Shown here one piece after another: positions 51,145 to 58,824 of a stretch of DNA of 58,917 nt. The DNA is from Acidobacteriota bacterium (GTDB lineage: Bacteria > Acidobacteriota > Terriglobia > UBA7540). Under the pieces are notes generated by a model. That model was not told where the DNA came from. It was given only the letters and a program-made list of their open reading frames with translations, and searched no databases. Both the position numbers and the translations under genes were made by a program. Position 1 is the stretch's first letter. Every line of letters starts with the position of its first letter. Location of the stretch: positions 1 to 58,917 of the forward strand of contig PLSX01000182.1 of NCBI GenBank assembly GCA_003165315.1, written 5' to 3'.

Positions 51145-52206
51145 ATGTTTATTGATGAAGCCAAAATTCACGTGTCCGCTGGCGGGGGCGGAAACGGCTG
51201 TGTGGCGTTCCGGCGCGAGAAGTTTGTGCCGCGCGGCGGACCCAGCGGTGGCGACGGCGGGCGCGGTGGCGACATCATCCTCACCAGCGATCCTCACATG
51301 AACACGCTACTGAAGTTTCGCTACAACCCTGAGTACCGGGCTGAGCGCGGCGGCCATGGCGAAGGCTCCAACTGTCACGGCAAGGATGGCAAGGACAACA
51401 CCGTTACCCTTCCGGTGGGCACCGTGGTTTACAACCTGACCACGGGTGAGAAGCTCTGGGATTTTGATACGCCCGGCATGACCGTGGTTGTTGCCAAGGG
51501 CGGACGCGGAGGGCGTGGCAACGCGCGCTTTGCGACATCCGTCAATCAGGCGCCGCGCAGGGCGGAACCCGGCACACCCGGGATTGCGCTGGATTTGCGG
51601 CTGGAATTGAAACTGCTCGCCGATGTGGGACTGGTGGGCTTCCCCAACGTGGGCAAATCCACTCTGATCTCACGCCTCAGTGCAGCTCGCCCGCGTATTG
51701 CCGACTACCCCTTTACCACCCTGGCCCCCAGCCTGGGAGTGGTGGGGCTTGGCGGTGATCGCTCCTTCGTCATGGCCGATATTCCGGGACTCATCGCCGG
51801 GGCGCACGAAGGCAAGGGCCTAGGCATACGCTTTCTCCGGCACGTTGAACGCACGCGCCTGCTGCTCCACATGGTCGACGTCGCGGAGCAATCCTGCCGC
51901 GACCCGCTGGACGATTACAACGTCATCCTCAATGAATTGCAGAGCTTCAGCCCGGTGGTGGCGGCCAAGCCTACTCTGGTGGTGGCGTCACGCATCGACG
52001 CTGTGGGCGATGGGGATCGCCTGGTTCGCCTGCGTGAATTTTGCGCGGAACAGGGACTGCCCTTGCAGGAAATATCCTCTGTGACCGGCGAAGGCCTGGA
52101 AAAACTGAAGGAAGCTATTTGGACCAGGCTGGAACAGATTCCAAAATCGAAGGAATCGGAAGCCGAAAAATCAGACGATCTGCCCATCGACGCATCGGGT
52201 CATTAA
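51145..52206 (+). CDS. ribosome-assembly GTPase ObgE/CgtA
   Basis: A 353-residue GTPase. The glycine-rich Obg fold (residues 1-158, [18 protein letters not shown] and many GG turns) precedes the G domain (about 160-330) with [11 protein letters not shown] (G1), the TTLAP switch I, DIPGLI (G3) and a G4 motif that reads ASRID rather than NKxD. The tail is short and acidic/polar. It controls late 50S maturation and stress signalling. The start at 51145 matches the conserved Obg N-terminus (FIDE); there is no clear ribosome-binding site. It follows rpmA by 167 bases. Confidence 0.93.
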   Translation: MFIDEAKIHVSAGGGGNGCVAFRREKFVPRGGPSGGDGGRGGDIILTSDPHMNTLLKFRYNPEYRAERGGHGEGSNCHGKDGKDNTVTLPVGTVVYNLTTGEKLWDFDTPGMTVVVAKGGRGGRGNARFATSVNQAPRRAEPGTPGIALDLRLELKLLADVGLVGFPNVGKSTLISRLSAARPRIADYPFTTLAPSLGVVGLGGDRSFVMADIPGLIAGAHEGKGLGIRFLRHVERTRLLLHMVDVAEQSCRDPLDDYNVILNELQSFSPVVAAKPTLVVASRIDAVGDGDRLVRLREFCAEQGLPLQEISSVTGEGLEKLKEAIWTRLEQIPKSKESEAEKSDDLPIDASGH

Positions 52207-52260
52207 GTAATTTGTGATTTGGCATTTCCAGTAATTGATTGAATTTCGACGAAAGCCGAC

Positions 52261-52320
52261 TTCTGCTTTCGATCGCCCAATCGCTTAATCGCTTTATCAA
52301 TCCGGTGAACCGATTAGCAG
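52261..52320. repeat. degenerate AATCGCTTAATCGC repeat tract
   Basis: Short imperfect units such as CAATCGC, TTAATCGC and CCGATTAGC lie between obgE and nadD, immediately before the nadD start. Same class as the other spacer tracts. Confidence 0.5.
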
Positions 52321-52335
52321 ATTTTCCCCGATCTC

Positions 52336-53013
52336 ATGAATATTGCAATTTTTGGCGGAACTTTCGATCCCATTCACGCCGGTCACATGGCAGCGGCCGA
52401 GGCAGCGCAGGAACGCTTCCACCTTGACCGAGTTTTGTTTATCCCCACGGGCAATCCTCCCCACAAAACTCACGATCACTTGACGGATTACGCCCACCGG
52501 TATGCCATGGTGGCGGTGGCCTGCGCGGGCGAGCCGCGCTTTATTCCCTCCACCATTGAGTCGCCCAGCATTGAAGGGGCGCCGCGCTACTCCATTGACA
52601 CGGTGCGAGTGGTGCGGCGAAGGCTGCGACAGCACGATCGATTGTTTTTCCTGGTGGGCGCGGATGCTTTTCTCGACCTGCCGCACTGGAAAGATTTCCG
52701 GCGCTTGCTCGACTCTGTGGAATTTATTGTGGTGTCACGACCCGGCTTTGATGTGGACGCGCTGCGGCAGGTTCCGCCCCCCGACCTGCTCCCGGCCCGC
52801 CGCCTCACACAGAAAGATGGGACCATACGATTGCGCCATGGCGCCATCCACCTTTTGCACGATGTTGATGCCCCTGTCGCTTCCCGCGACATCCGGCAGG
52901 CGGTGCGGGTTCATAAACCTGTCACTGGCCTTGTTCCCGCGCTTGTGGAAGAATACATATTGAAGGAAGGTTTGTATATTCCCAGCGCCGGCAGGAAAAG
53001 ATTACACCGATGA
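52336..53013 (+). CDS. nicotinate-nucleotide adenylyltransferase
   Basis: A 225-residue enzyme of NAD synthesis that transfers AMP from ATP to nicotinate mononucleotide. The N-terminal GGTFDPIHAGHM contains the HxGH nucleotide-binding motif and GGTFDP, and the later region SRDIRQAVRV takes the place of the ISSTxIR motif of the family. Length is normal. It overlaps rsfS by 4 bases (ATGA), an arrangement widely conserved in bacteria. Confidence 0.95.
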   Translation: MNIAIFGGTFDPIHAGHMAAAEAAQERFHLDRVLFIPTGNPPHKTHDHLTDYAHRYAMVAVACAGEPRFIPSTIESPSIEGAPRYSIDTVRVVRRRLRQHDRLFFLVGADAFLDLPHWKDFRRLLDSVEFIVVSRPGFDVDALRQVPPPDLLPARRLTQKDGTIRLRHGAIHLLHDVDAPVASRDIRQAVRVHKPVTGLVPALVEEYILKEGLYIPSAGRKRLHR

Positions 53014-53357
53014 CAACTGAACTTCGCGAAGCGATTCAAGCCGCCCAGGATCGCAAAGCCTTAAACATGCGCCTTCTGGACCTGGAGGGAAGCTGCACTT
53101 TCACCAGCCACTTCCTGATCTGCACGGGAACCTCCACCCGCCACACGCAGGCCATCTGCGATGGCATTGTGGAGGGATTGAAAAAATCCGGATGCCCGCC
53201 CACCCACGTGGAGGGCTACTCCCAGGCGGAGTGGATTCTGGTGGACTATCTCAACTTCATCGTCCACATTTTTGTTGAGCGCGCCCGGGAGTTCTACGAC
53301 TTGGAGCGCCTTTGGAAGACCGCGGCCAGAATAGAGATCAGTGAACCATTGGTCTGA
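53010..53357 (+). CDS. ribosome silencing factor RsfS
   Basis: A 115-residue protein of the Iojap/RsfS family. FLICTGTSTRHTQAICDGIVE and EWILVDYLNFIVHIF are the conserved stretches. It binds L14 and blocks subunit joining in starving cells. Starts in a 4-base overlap with nadD, so translation is coupled. Confidence 0.95.
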   Translation: MTTELREAIQAAQDRKALNMRLLDLEGSCTFTSHFLICTGTSTRHTQAICDGIVEGLKKSGCPPTHVEGYSQAEWILVDYLNFIVHIFVERAREFYDLERLWKTAARIEISEPLV

Positions 53358-53365
53358 CGAACTTC

Positions 53366-53503
53366 CGATCGGTTAATCGGGTGACCGGATAAATCGGCAA
53401 CGGTCCAAAAAACCGGAAACCCGAAACTGGAATCTCGAAACTCAAGGTTCCCGCGTGCCGGTGCTTGAATTTCGAGTTTCAAGTTTCGAGTTTCATCCTC
53501 GGG
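53366..53503. repeat. degenerate CGGTTAATCGG / CGAAACTCGAA tract
   Basis: Two blocks between rsfS and rlmH. The first has units such as CGGTTAATCGGGTGACCGG. The second has CCGGAAACCCGAAACTGG and then TTTCGAGTTTCAAGTTTCGAG with complementary sense, so part of it can fold as a hairpin. Same class as the other spacer tracts. Confidence 0.65.
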
Positions 53504-53523
53504 GTGTTCACCCGCTCATTGCC

Positions 53524-53988
53524 ATGCGCATACGACTTCTCTGGGAAGGCAAGACCAAGGATGCGCACCTGCGGGCGGTTCAGCAGGATCTGGCAGCCCG
53601 CATTGAGCATTTTACTCCTCTGAGCCTGGAGGAGCTTCCGGCTCAGCGGGGCGCCAGCCATCCTCGCAAGGCAGGCTTGACCTCCGCTGAACGCGCCCTG
53701 CTGGAAAAACTGCGCGGCGCCACCAAGATCCTTCTGGATGAACGCGGACGCGAACGAACCTCGCAGGAATTTTCCGAGTGGCTGGGCAAGGAAGCACTGC
53801 GGGGCACCAAGGAACTGGCTTTCTTAATCGGCGGCCCGGACGGTTTTTCCTCCGCCTTTCGCGAAGAGGCTGATGTCCTGTTGGGGCTTTCCCGCATGAC
53901 GCTGACTCGCGACCTGGCACGCACTGTCTTGCTTGAGCAGATTTATCGCGCCTTCACCATATTGCGCGGATATCCATACCCAAGGTAA
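53524..53988 (+). CDS. 23S rRNA (pseudouridine1915-N3)-methyltransferase RlmH
   Basis: A 154-residue SPOUT methyltransferase. The C-terminal knot shows LAFLIGGPDGFSSAF, followed by LSRMTLTRDLARTVLLEQIYRA and the ending GYPYPR, characteristic of RlmH. It methylates the pseudouridine at position 1915 in helix 69 of 23S rRNA. The start at 53524 gives MRIRLLWEGKTK, the expected beginning; the frame from 53455 passes through the spacer repeat. The gene order rsfS-rlmH is common. Confidence 0.95.
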   Translation: MRIRLLWEGKTKDAHLRAVQQDLAARIEHFTPLSLEELPAQRGASHPRKAGLTSAERALLEKLRGATKILLDERGRERTSQEFSEWLGKEALRGTKELAFLIGGPDGFSSAFREEADVLLGLSRMTLTRDLARTVLLEQIYRAFTILRGYPYPR

Positions 53989-54000
53989 TCGGAAGACCGG

Positions 54001-54062
54001 TTGATTTGTGTTTCCCTTGTTCCACCGATCTCCCGGCCACCGGATCATCCGATTACTTGATT
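54001..54062. repeat. degenerate CACCGATC/CCGGATCATCCGATTA tract
   Basis: Weakly repeated units (CACCGATCTCCCGG, CACCGGATCATCCGATTACTTGATT) fill the gap before the adenosyltransferase gene; the last bases hold its TAGGAG site. Confidence 0.45.
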
Positions 54063-54073
54063 AGGAGCGCCTC

Positions 54074-54613
54074 TTGCCAGAAGAACGAAAAGGGTTGATC
54101 ATCATCCATACGGGCCCCGGCAAGGGAAAAACCACTGCCGCATTGGGAACGGCTTTTCGGGCTGTCGGTCAGGGCCTGAAGGTCTTAATGGTACAATTCA
54201 TTAAGGGTTCGTGGCATTATGGCGAGCTGGATGCGGCCAAGATGCTGGGCGACGAGCATCTGAAAATCCTGCCCATGGGCCGCGGATTCGTAAAAGTCGG
54301 CGCGGAAAAGCCTGACCCGGAAGACATCCGAATGGTGGAAGAGGCCTGGCAGTTTGCCCGGGGGGAAATTCTGGGCGGGCAGTATGATATGGTAATTCTC
54401 GATGAAATAAATTACGCCATCAGTTATAAAATGCTGTCTCCTGACCCGGTGGCGGAAACCTTGAAGAACAAGCCGGAAATGGTGCACGTGATTTTGACCG
54501 GCCGCAATGCGCACCCAACCCTGACCGAACTGGCCGACCTGGTCACGGAAATGCGCGAGGTGAAACACCCCTATCAAAAGGGAATCCTCGCCCAGAGAGG
54601 GATTGAATACTAA
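54074..54613 (+). CDS. cob(I)yrinic acid a,c-diamide adenosyltransferase (CobA/BtuR type)
   Basis: A 179-residue enzyme. The P-loop GPGKGKTTAALG is at residues 14-25 and the remaining pattern, with MVILDEINYAISYKML (Walker B), HVILTGRNAHPTLTELADLV and KHPYQKGILAQRGIEY, is that of the CobA/CobO/BtuR family, including the ending YQKGxxAQxGIE. It adds the adenosyl group to cobalt(I) corrinoids in vitamin B12 synthesis or salvage. It begins with TTG at 54074, supported by TAGGAG 7 bases before it. No other B12 gene is nearby and no cobalamin riboswitch is seen. Confidence 0.92.
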   Translation: MPEERKGLIIIHTGPGKGKTTAALGTAFRAVGQGLKVLMVQFIKGSWHYGELDAAKMLGDEHLKILPMGRGFVKVGAEKPDPEDIRMVEEAWQFARGEILGGQYDMVILDEINYAISYKMLSPDPVAETLKNKPEMVHVILTGRNAHPTLTELADLVTEMREVKHPYQKGILAQRGIEY

Positions 54614-54619
54614 GGTCCT

Positions 54620-55471
54620 ATGACTTGGTTCCGCAAAGAGAAACAGCCGCTGGAAACACCCAAGGAGAAGCGCGTCCAAACCGAGGGTCTTTGGGTGAAG
54701 TGCGACAAGTGCAAGCAGATCCTGTGGAAGAAGGATCTGGAGTCAAACCTACAGTGCTGCCCCAAGTGTGGCCACCACTTCAAACTGGGCTCCCACGCGC
54801 GGCTGGAGATGTTATTTGATGACGGGCGCTACACCGAGCATGACGCGCGCCTTGCCTCCACCGATCCGCTGAAATTTAAGGATACAAAAGCCTATCGCGA
54901 TCGCCTGAAGCAAGCGGAGAAAGTCACCGGCATGAAGGATGCGGCGCTGACCGGCGAAGGGCTGATCGAGGGCAAGCCCGCCATTATCTGCGCCATGGAG
55001 TTTCAATTTGTTGGCGGCAGCATGGGCGCGGTGGTGGGCGAAAAAGTGACGCGCGCCATCGACCGCTGCATCGAAAAGAAATTGCCGCTGGTGGTCATCT
55101 CCTGCTCGGGCGGAGCTCGCATGATGGAAGGCGCCATCAGCCTGATGCAGATGAGCAAGATCTGTTCGGCGCTCGCGCGCCTGGACGCGGTCCACAAACC
55201 CTACATCTCCCTGCTCACGGATCCCACCACCGGGGGCGTCACCGCCAGTTACGCCATGCTGGGGGATTTGAACATCGCTGAACCCGGAGCCTTGATCGGC
55301 TTCGCCGGCCCTCGGGTTATTGAGCAAACCATTCGACAGAAGCTTCCTGAAGGTTTCCAACGTGCTGAGTTCCTCCTGGAACACGGTATGATTGACGCCA
55401 TCGTGCCACGCAAGGAACTAAAGAGCTACATCGCGAAGGCATTCCGCCTGATGCGCGCCTGGGCGACTTAG
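54620..55471 (+). CDS. acetyl-CoA carboxylase carboxyltransferase subunit beta
   Basis: A 283-residue subunit. The N-terminal zinc finger (CDKC at about residues 32-35 and CCPKCGH) binds the mRNA or CoA-carboxylase DNA in related species. The carboxyltransferase crotonase fold follows with GSMGAVVGEKVTRA, SCSGGARMMEGAISL and DPTTGGVTASYAMLGD. With AccA it transfers the carboxyl group from biotin to acetyl-CoA in fatty-acid synthesis. Six bases separate it from the cob gene, so both are on one transcript. Confidence 0.96.
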   Translation: MTWFRKEKQPLETPKEKRVQTEGLWVKCDKCKQILWKKDLESNLQCCPKCGHHFKLGSHARLEMLFDDGRYTEHDARLASTDPLKFKDTKAYRDRLKQAEKVTGMKDAALTGEGLIEGKPAIICAMEFQFVGGSMGAVVGEKVTRAIDRCIEKKLPLVVISCSGGARMMEGAISLMQMSKICSALARLDAVHKPYISLLTDPTTGGVTASYAMLGDLNIAEPGALIGFAGPRVIEQTIRQKLPEGFQRAEFLLEHGMIDAIVPRKELKSYIAKAFRLMRAWAT

Positions 55472-55569
55472 AATTTTGGATTTTCGATTTTGGATTGCTG
55501 AACAGCGCGTCCAATTTGCGGGACTTCGGAAGTCGGGTTCCAAATCCAAAATCTAAGATCCAAAATTTG
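55471..55569. repeat. degenerate TTTGGATTTTCGATTTTGGATT / AATCCAAAATC tract
   Basis: A TTGGATT-type unit follows the accD stop at 55471, and its complement (AAATCCAAAATC, GATCCAAAATT) comes just before folC, so the ends can pair. Middle part carries CGGGACTTCGGAAGTCGGG. Same class as the other spacer tracts. Confidence 0.6.
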
Positions 55570-56886
55570 ATGACTTACGACGAATGTCTGAAATATCTTT
55601 CCGACCTGGGTCAGGAGTTGCTTGGGCTGAAATTCGGCCTGCATACGATCTCCCAGATCCTGGCGGAATTAGGCCGCCCGCACGAACGCTACGACACCGC
55701 CATCGTGGCGGGAACCAACGGCAAAGGCTCCACCTGCGCCATCCTTGCCAGCATTATTGAACACGCGGGCTACCCCACCGGACTTTTCACCTCACCCCAT
55801 CTTGTCCGCGTCAATGAGCGAATGCGCGTGAACGGCCAGGAGGTTTCTGACGCGGATTTCGCCGCCGCGTTCTCCCAGGTCGCTGGCGCCGTTGAACTCC
55901 TGCTGAGTCAGAAGAAGCTTGATAGCCGTCCCAGCTTTTTCGAATTCTTAACCGCCACCGCCTTTCAACATTTCGCCAATGCCGGGGCAAAATTCGTCGT
56001 GTTGGAGGTGGGAATGGGCGGGAGGCTGGACGCCACAAACGTCACGGACCCTCGCGTGGCGCTGATTACCAACATCGATTTCGACCACATGGAATTCCTC
56101 GGCTCCACTCTGGCCGCCATTGCCACGGAAAAAGCGGGCATCATCAAACCGCATCGCACCGTGATTTCCTGCGTGGAGGAAGCGGAAGCCTCCGCTGCCA
56201 TCCGCCACCGGGCGGAGGAATGCGAAGCTCGATTGCTGGAATTAAAGGAGGTCGCCAAAATTAGCAATCTACACGCCAGGCAGGGCCGCTATTCCTTTGA
56301 TTTGGCGCTCGACGGGGCGCATTTCGCCCGGTTGGTTTGCCCACTGCTGGGGAGATTTCAAGTTAAGAACACCGTTGCCGCCGTGGCTGGGGCGTGGCAA
56401 CTGCAAGAGGAAGGTTTTGATATTTCCCGCCGGAGCATTCTGCAAGGCTTGAGTACCGCCTCTTGGCCCGGACGGCTGGAGGCCATTCACACCAAGCCCT
56501 TGGTGCTGCTCGATGGCGGGCACAACCCCGGCGCCGCGCGCGAACTCGCCACGTTTATCCGGCAGGAGCTTCCTGGGCGCAAGGTGCGCCTGGTCTATGC
56601 TTCCATGCGCGACAAGGCCATCAAGGAGATCTGTGCAAGCATTTTCCCCTTGGCGGAAGAGGTCTACATCACGCATCCGGAGCATCCGCGCACCGCTTCC
56701 CCGGAACACATTCTGTCCGCGCTCGATTCCCGGCCAGCCCGGATGCGGATTGAATTGGACCCCACTTTGGCACTGCAAAAAGCCTGCGCCGCCAGCCAAC
56801 CAGACGATGTAGTTCTGGTGGTCGGATCACTTTTCCTGGTAGGCGCCATCAAGAAAGCTCAGGGCGAGGGGAAGCTGCATCTGTAG
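55570..56886 (+). CDS. bifunctional folylpolyglutamate/dihydrofolate synthase
   Basis: A 438-residue ATP-dependent ligase that adds glutamate to folates. P-loop GTNGKGSTCAILASI lies about residues 46-60. The following pattern TSPHLVRVNERMRVNG, then EVGMGGRLDATNVTDP and NIDFDHMEFLG, are the characteristic FolC motifs. The C-terminal ligase domain has WPGRLEAIHTKPLVLLDGGHNP. ATG at 55570 is chosen at the expected N-terminus MTYDECLKYL; the frame from 55495 runs through the spacer repeat. accD-folC adjacency is common in bacteria. Confidence 0.95.
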   Translation: MTYDECLKYLSDLGQELLGLKFGLHTISQILAELGRPHERYDTAIVAGTNGKGSTCAILASIIEHAGYPTGLFTSPHLVRVNERMRVNGQEVSDADFAAAFSQVAGAVELLLSQKKLDSRPSFFEFLTATAFQHFANAGAKFVVLEVGMGGRLDATNVTDPRVALITNIDFDHMEFLGSTLAAIATEKAGIIKPHRTVISCVEEAEASAAIRHRAEECEARLLELKEVAKISNLHARQGRYSFDLALDGAHFARLVCPLLGRFQVKNTVAAVAGAWQLQEEGFDISRRSILQGLSTASWPGRLEAIHTKPLVLLDGGHNPGAARELATFIRQELPGRKVRLVYASMRDKAIKEICASIFPLAEEVYITHPEHPRTASPEHILSALDSRPARMRIELDPTLALQKACAASQPDDVVLVVGSLFLVGAIKKAQGEGKLHL

Positions 56887-56887
56887 A

Positions 56888-56925
56888 AGTTATCAATCAT
56901 CAGTCATCAGTTTTCAATCCTCAGA
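56888..56925. repeat. degenerate ATCAGTCATCAG repeat tract
   Basis: Imperfect copies of ATCATCAGTC/ATCCTCAG units follow the folC stop. Same class as the other spacer tracts. Confidence 0.55.
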
Positions 56926-56944
56926 GTGATACTCTTTTACTGAT

Positions 56945-57724
56945 ATGGTTTCTCCCCAACCAATTGCCGCTCCCACACCGCGCCGGGAAACCCGGGCTCG
57001 CTATCTGCTGAGCTACGCGCGTTCCCTGCTCTTCACCAATCTGCTCATTTATTTTTACACGGCGGTTTGCGGAACAATTTCCCTGCTCGGCTCAGTTTTT
57101 GATGCCAGGGGCAGGTGGCAGCATGCCTGTGCCCGCACGTGGTCATGGCTGATCCTCAAAACCAGCGGAATCCGCGTGCGCGTGGAAGGGCTGGAGAACG
57201 TCCGCCCTGATAAAGCAACAATCTATTGCGTCAATCACCAGAGCGCCATGGATATTCCCGTCCTCTTCGTAAGCCTTCCGGCGCAATTTCGTTTCGTCGC
57301 CAAGCGCTCGCTCTTCAATATGCCCTTCATGGGTTGGCACCTGACGCGCTCAGGACATATTCCCGTTGATCGCGACCGCCCCCGCGAAGCGATGAAGAGC
57401 ATGAAGATGGTGGCAAAAGAGATCCGCGAGGGAAAGTCGGTTTTGTTCTTCCCGGAAGGCCATCGCAGTCGTGACGGTAAGTTACTGCCCTTCAAAGCGG
57501 GGAGCTTTTACATTGCCATTCTCTCCGGAGTTCCGATTGTGCCCATCACCATCAACGGCACGCCCAACGTCCTCAAGCCAGACACCTATCACGTCCGCGC
57601 GGGACAAACGGAGATGATCGTCCACCCTGCCATTTCCACTGAAGGATTGAAACTGAAGGACGCGGAGAACCTGGCCGAACAGGTGAGGGGGATTATTGCG
57701 TCGCGGTTTGTACCGGCGGTGTGA
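56945..57724 (+). CDS. 1-acyl-sn-glycerol-3-phosphate acyltransferase
   Basis: A 259-residue membrane enzyme converting lysophosphatidic to phosphatidic acid. One helix (about residues 28-50) anchors it. The catalytic HX4D motif is seen as VNHQSAMDIPVL, the acceptor-binding motif as FPEGHRSRDG, and the remaining conserved parts as VPIVPITINGT. Length is typical for PlsC. It is the last gene of the housekeeping run, 58 bases after folC. Confidence 0.92.
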   Translation: MVSPQPIAAPTPRRETRARYLLSYARSLLFTNLLIYFYTAVCGTISLLGSVFDARGRWQHACARTWSWLILKTSGIRVRVEGLENVRPDKATIYCVNHQSAMDIPVLFVSLPAQFRFVAKRSLFNMPFMGWHLTRSGHIPVDRDRPREAMKSMKMVAKEIREGKSVLFFPEGHRSRDGKLLPFKAGSFYIAILSGVPIVPITINGTPNVLKPDTYHVRAGQTEMIVHPAISTEGLKLKDAENLAEQVRGIIASRFVPAV

Positions 57725-57738
57725 ACGGATGATCCTGA

Positions 57739-57768
57739 TTGACCAGAATATATGAGTAGGTATATATT
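57739..57768 (+). promoter_or_regulatory. promoter and overlapping operator of the HigBA-like pair
   Basis: TTGACC (57739-57744) and TATATT (57763-57768), 18-base spacer. AATATAT (57747-57753) and ATATATT (57762-57768) form an inverted repeat with 8 bases between, covering the -10 box, as expected for autorepression by the antitoxin. The -10 ends only 3 bases before the start codon at 57772. Confidence 0.5.
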
Positions 57769-57771
57769 GAT

Positions 57772-58137
57772 ATGACGGCAGCAGAAGAAAGGCCGCTGAT
57801 TTGGGTGGGTTCAACCCGAACAGACCTGCGCCGCTTCCCGCGCCAAGTCCGGCGCGATATCGGACAAGCCCTGTATGCTGCTCAACAGGGGGAGACTGAC
57901 CCTGCAACCAAGCCATTGAAGGGCTTTGGCGGGCGCTCTGTGGTTGAAATCATCGCGGACCATATAGGAGATACGTGGCGCGCGGTTTATACGGTCCGCT
58001 TTGCGGAGGCGGTCTACGTCCTGCATGTGTTCCAAAAGAAATCGAAGAGAGGCATCGGCACGCCCAAGCGTGACATGGATCTCATTCACCAACGTCTGAC
58101 TGAGGCTGAACGTCTCCACCACGAAAGGCAGAACTAG
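57772..58137 (+). CDS. HigB/RelE-type toxin (Gp49-like, type II TA)
   Basis: A 121-residue protein. The RelE/HigB fold is shown by LIWVGSTRTDLRRFPRQVRRDIGQAL at the N-terminus, LKGFGGRSVVEII and WRAVYTVRFAEAVYVLHVFQKKS, the strand-rich core with basic residues needed for ribosome-dependent mRNA cutting. The family belongs to the Gp49-like HigB group that precedes its antitoxin. No Shine-Dalgarno sequence is visible; the ATG is only a few bases from the -10 box, so it may be translated without a leader. The antitoxin follows after 1 base. Confidence 0.88.
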   Translation: MTAAEERPLIWVGSTRTDLRRFPRQVRRDIGQALYAAQQGETDPATKPLKGFGGRSVVEIIADHIGDTWRAVYTVRFAEAVYVLHVFQKKSKRGIGTPKRDMDLIHQRLTEAERLHHERQN

Positions 58138-58138
58138 T

Positions 58139-58465
58139 ATGGCTGAAAAAAAACAGGTGAAATATGAAAAGAGCAGCGGAAACGTTTTCGCCGATCTTGG
58201 GCTTGCCCATCCGGAGCAGGAACTTTTGAAAGCGCGCCTCACTCTGCAAATTTACCGTCTCATCAAGCAGCGCGGCCTCACTCAAGCGGAGGCGGGGGAT
58301 ATCCTCGGCATCCAGCAACCCCGCGTCTCAGCCTTGATGCGCAACCGGGCCGGCGCTTTCTCCGTCGAGCGCCTTATGGATTTTCTCACCTCCCTGGGTC
58401 AGGATGTGGAGATTACCGTCCGGCCTGCACGCAAGGAACACGGCCGCGTCTCCATGGTGGTGTGA
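58139..58465 (+). CDS. HigA-type antitoxin with XRE helix-turn-helix
   Basis: A 108-residue protein. The N-terminal segment (residues 1-30) should wrap the toxin. The helix-turn-helix (about 40-80: LTQAEAGDILGIQQPRVSALMRNRAGAFSVERLMDFLTSLG) binds the operator. The reversed toxin-antitoxin order is typical for HigBA. One base separates the stop of higB and the ATG, so coexpression is assured. Confidence 0.9.
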   Translation: MAEKKQVKYEKSSGNVFADLGLAHPEQELLKARLTLQIYRLIKQRGLTQAEAGDILGIQQPRVSALMRNRAGAFSVERLMDFLTSLGQDVEITVRPARKEHGRVSMVV

Positions 58466-58626
58466 CCGTTGCGAAGGTCTGAAGCGCAAGGCCTGATCCA
58501 TTTGGATGAAGACCCCCAAAACTCCCCTGGCATTCCAACCCTACGGCGACAATTTGCGTACGCCTGGATTAATTGTCTGGACATTTTCGCGGCCGAAGAC
58601 AATACACAAAGAGATAATAATACTTC

Positions 58627-58655
58627 TTGACATTCACCCTTCCTCGTGCTAGGCT
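58627..58655 (+). promoter_or_regulatory. sigma-70 type promoter at the right end
   Basis: TTGACA (58627-58632) and TAGGCT (58650-58655), 17-base spacer. It would drive a short frame at 58714-58824 and whatever lies beyond the window. Confidence 0.45.
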
Positions 58656-58713
58656 GGGCTAGCTGATGTTGGCAGGGAGGCCGGGCGTGGAGCGGGACGA
58701 GAACACAGGAGTG

Positions 58714-58824
58714 ATGGAGAGCTATTTCGAGCCGGTAAGGGTCAAGAACGAGGGAATTAACAGTACGCAGGTATATCCCGAGAAGTTGTTGAAAACAAAA
58801 AGAATTGCTTCTGCATCTCAGTAA
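58714..58824 (+). CDS. candidate 36-residue protein
   Basis: Reads MESYFEPVRVKNEGINSTQV then YPEKLLKTKRIASASQ and stop. AGGAG stands 2-3 bases before the ATG, which is closer than ideal, and the promoter at 58627 is 60 bases upstream. The segment VKNEGINSTQV is encoded by a 37-bp repeat that recurs at 58881-58917 (reading VKNERINSTQV), just at the window edge. No known family. Could be a real small protein, part of a larger gene continuing beyond the window, or a chance frame across a repeat. Confidence 0.3.
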   Translation: MESYFEPVRVKNEGINSTQVYPEKLLKTKRIASASQ

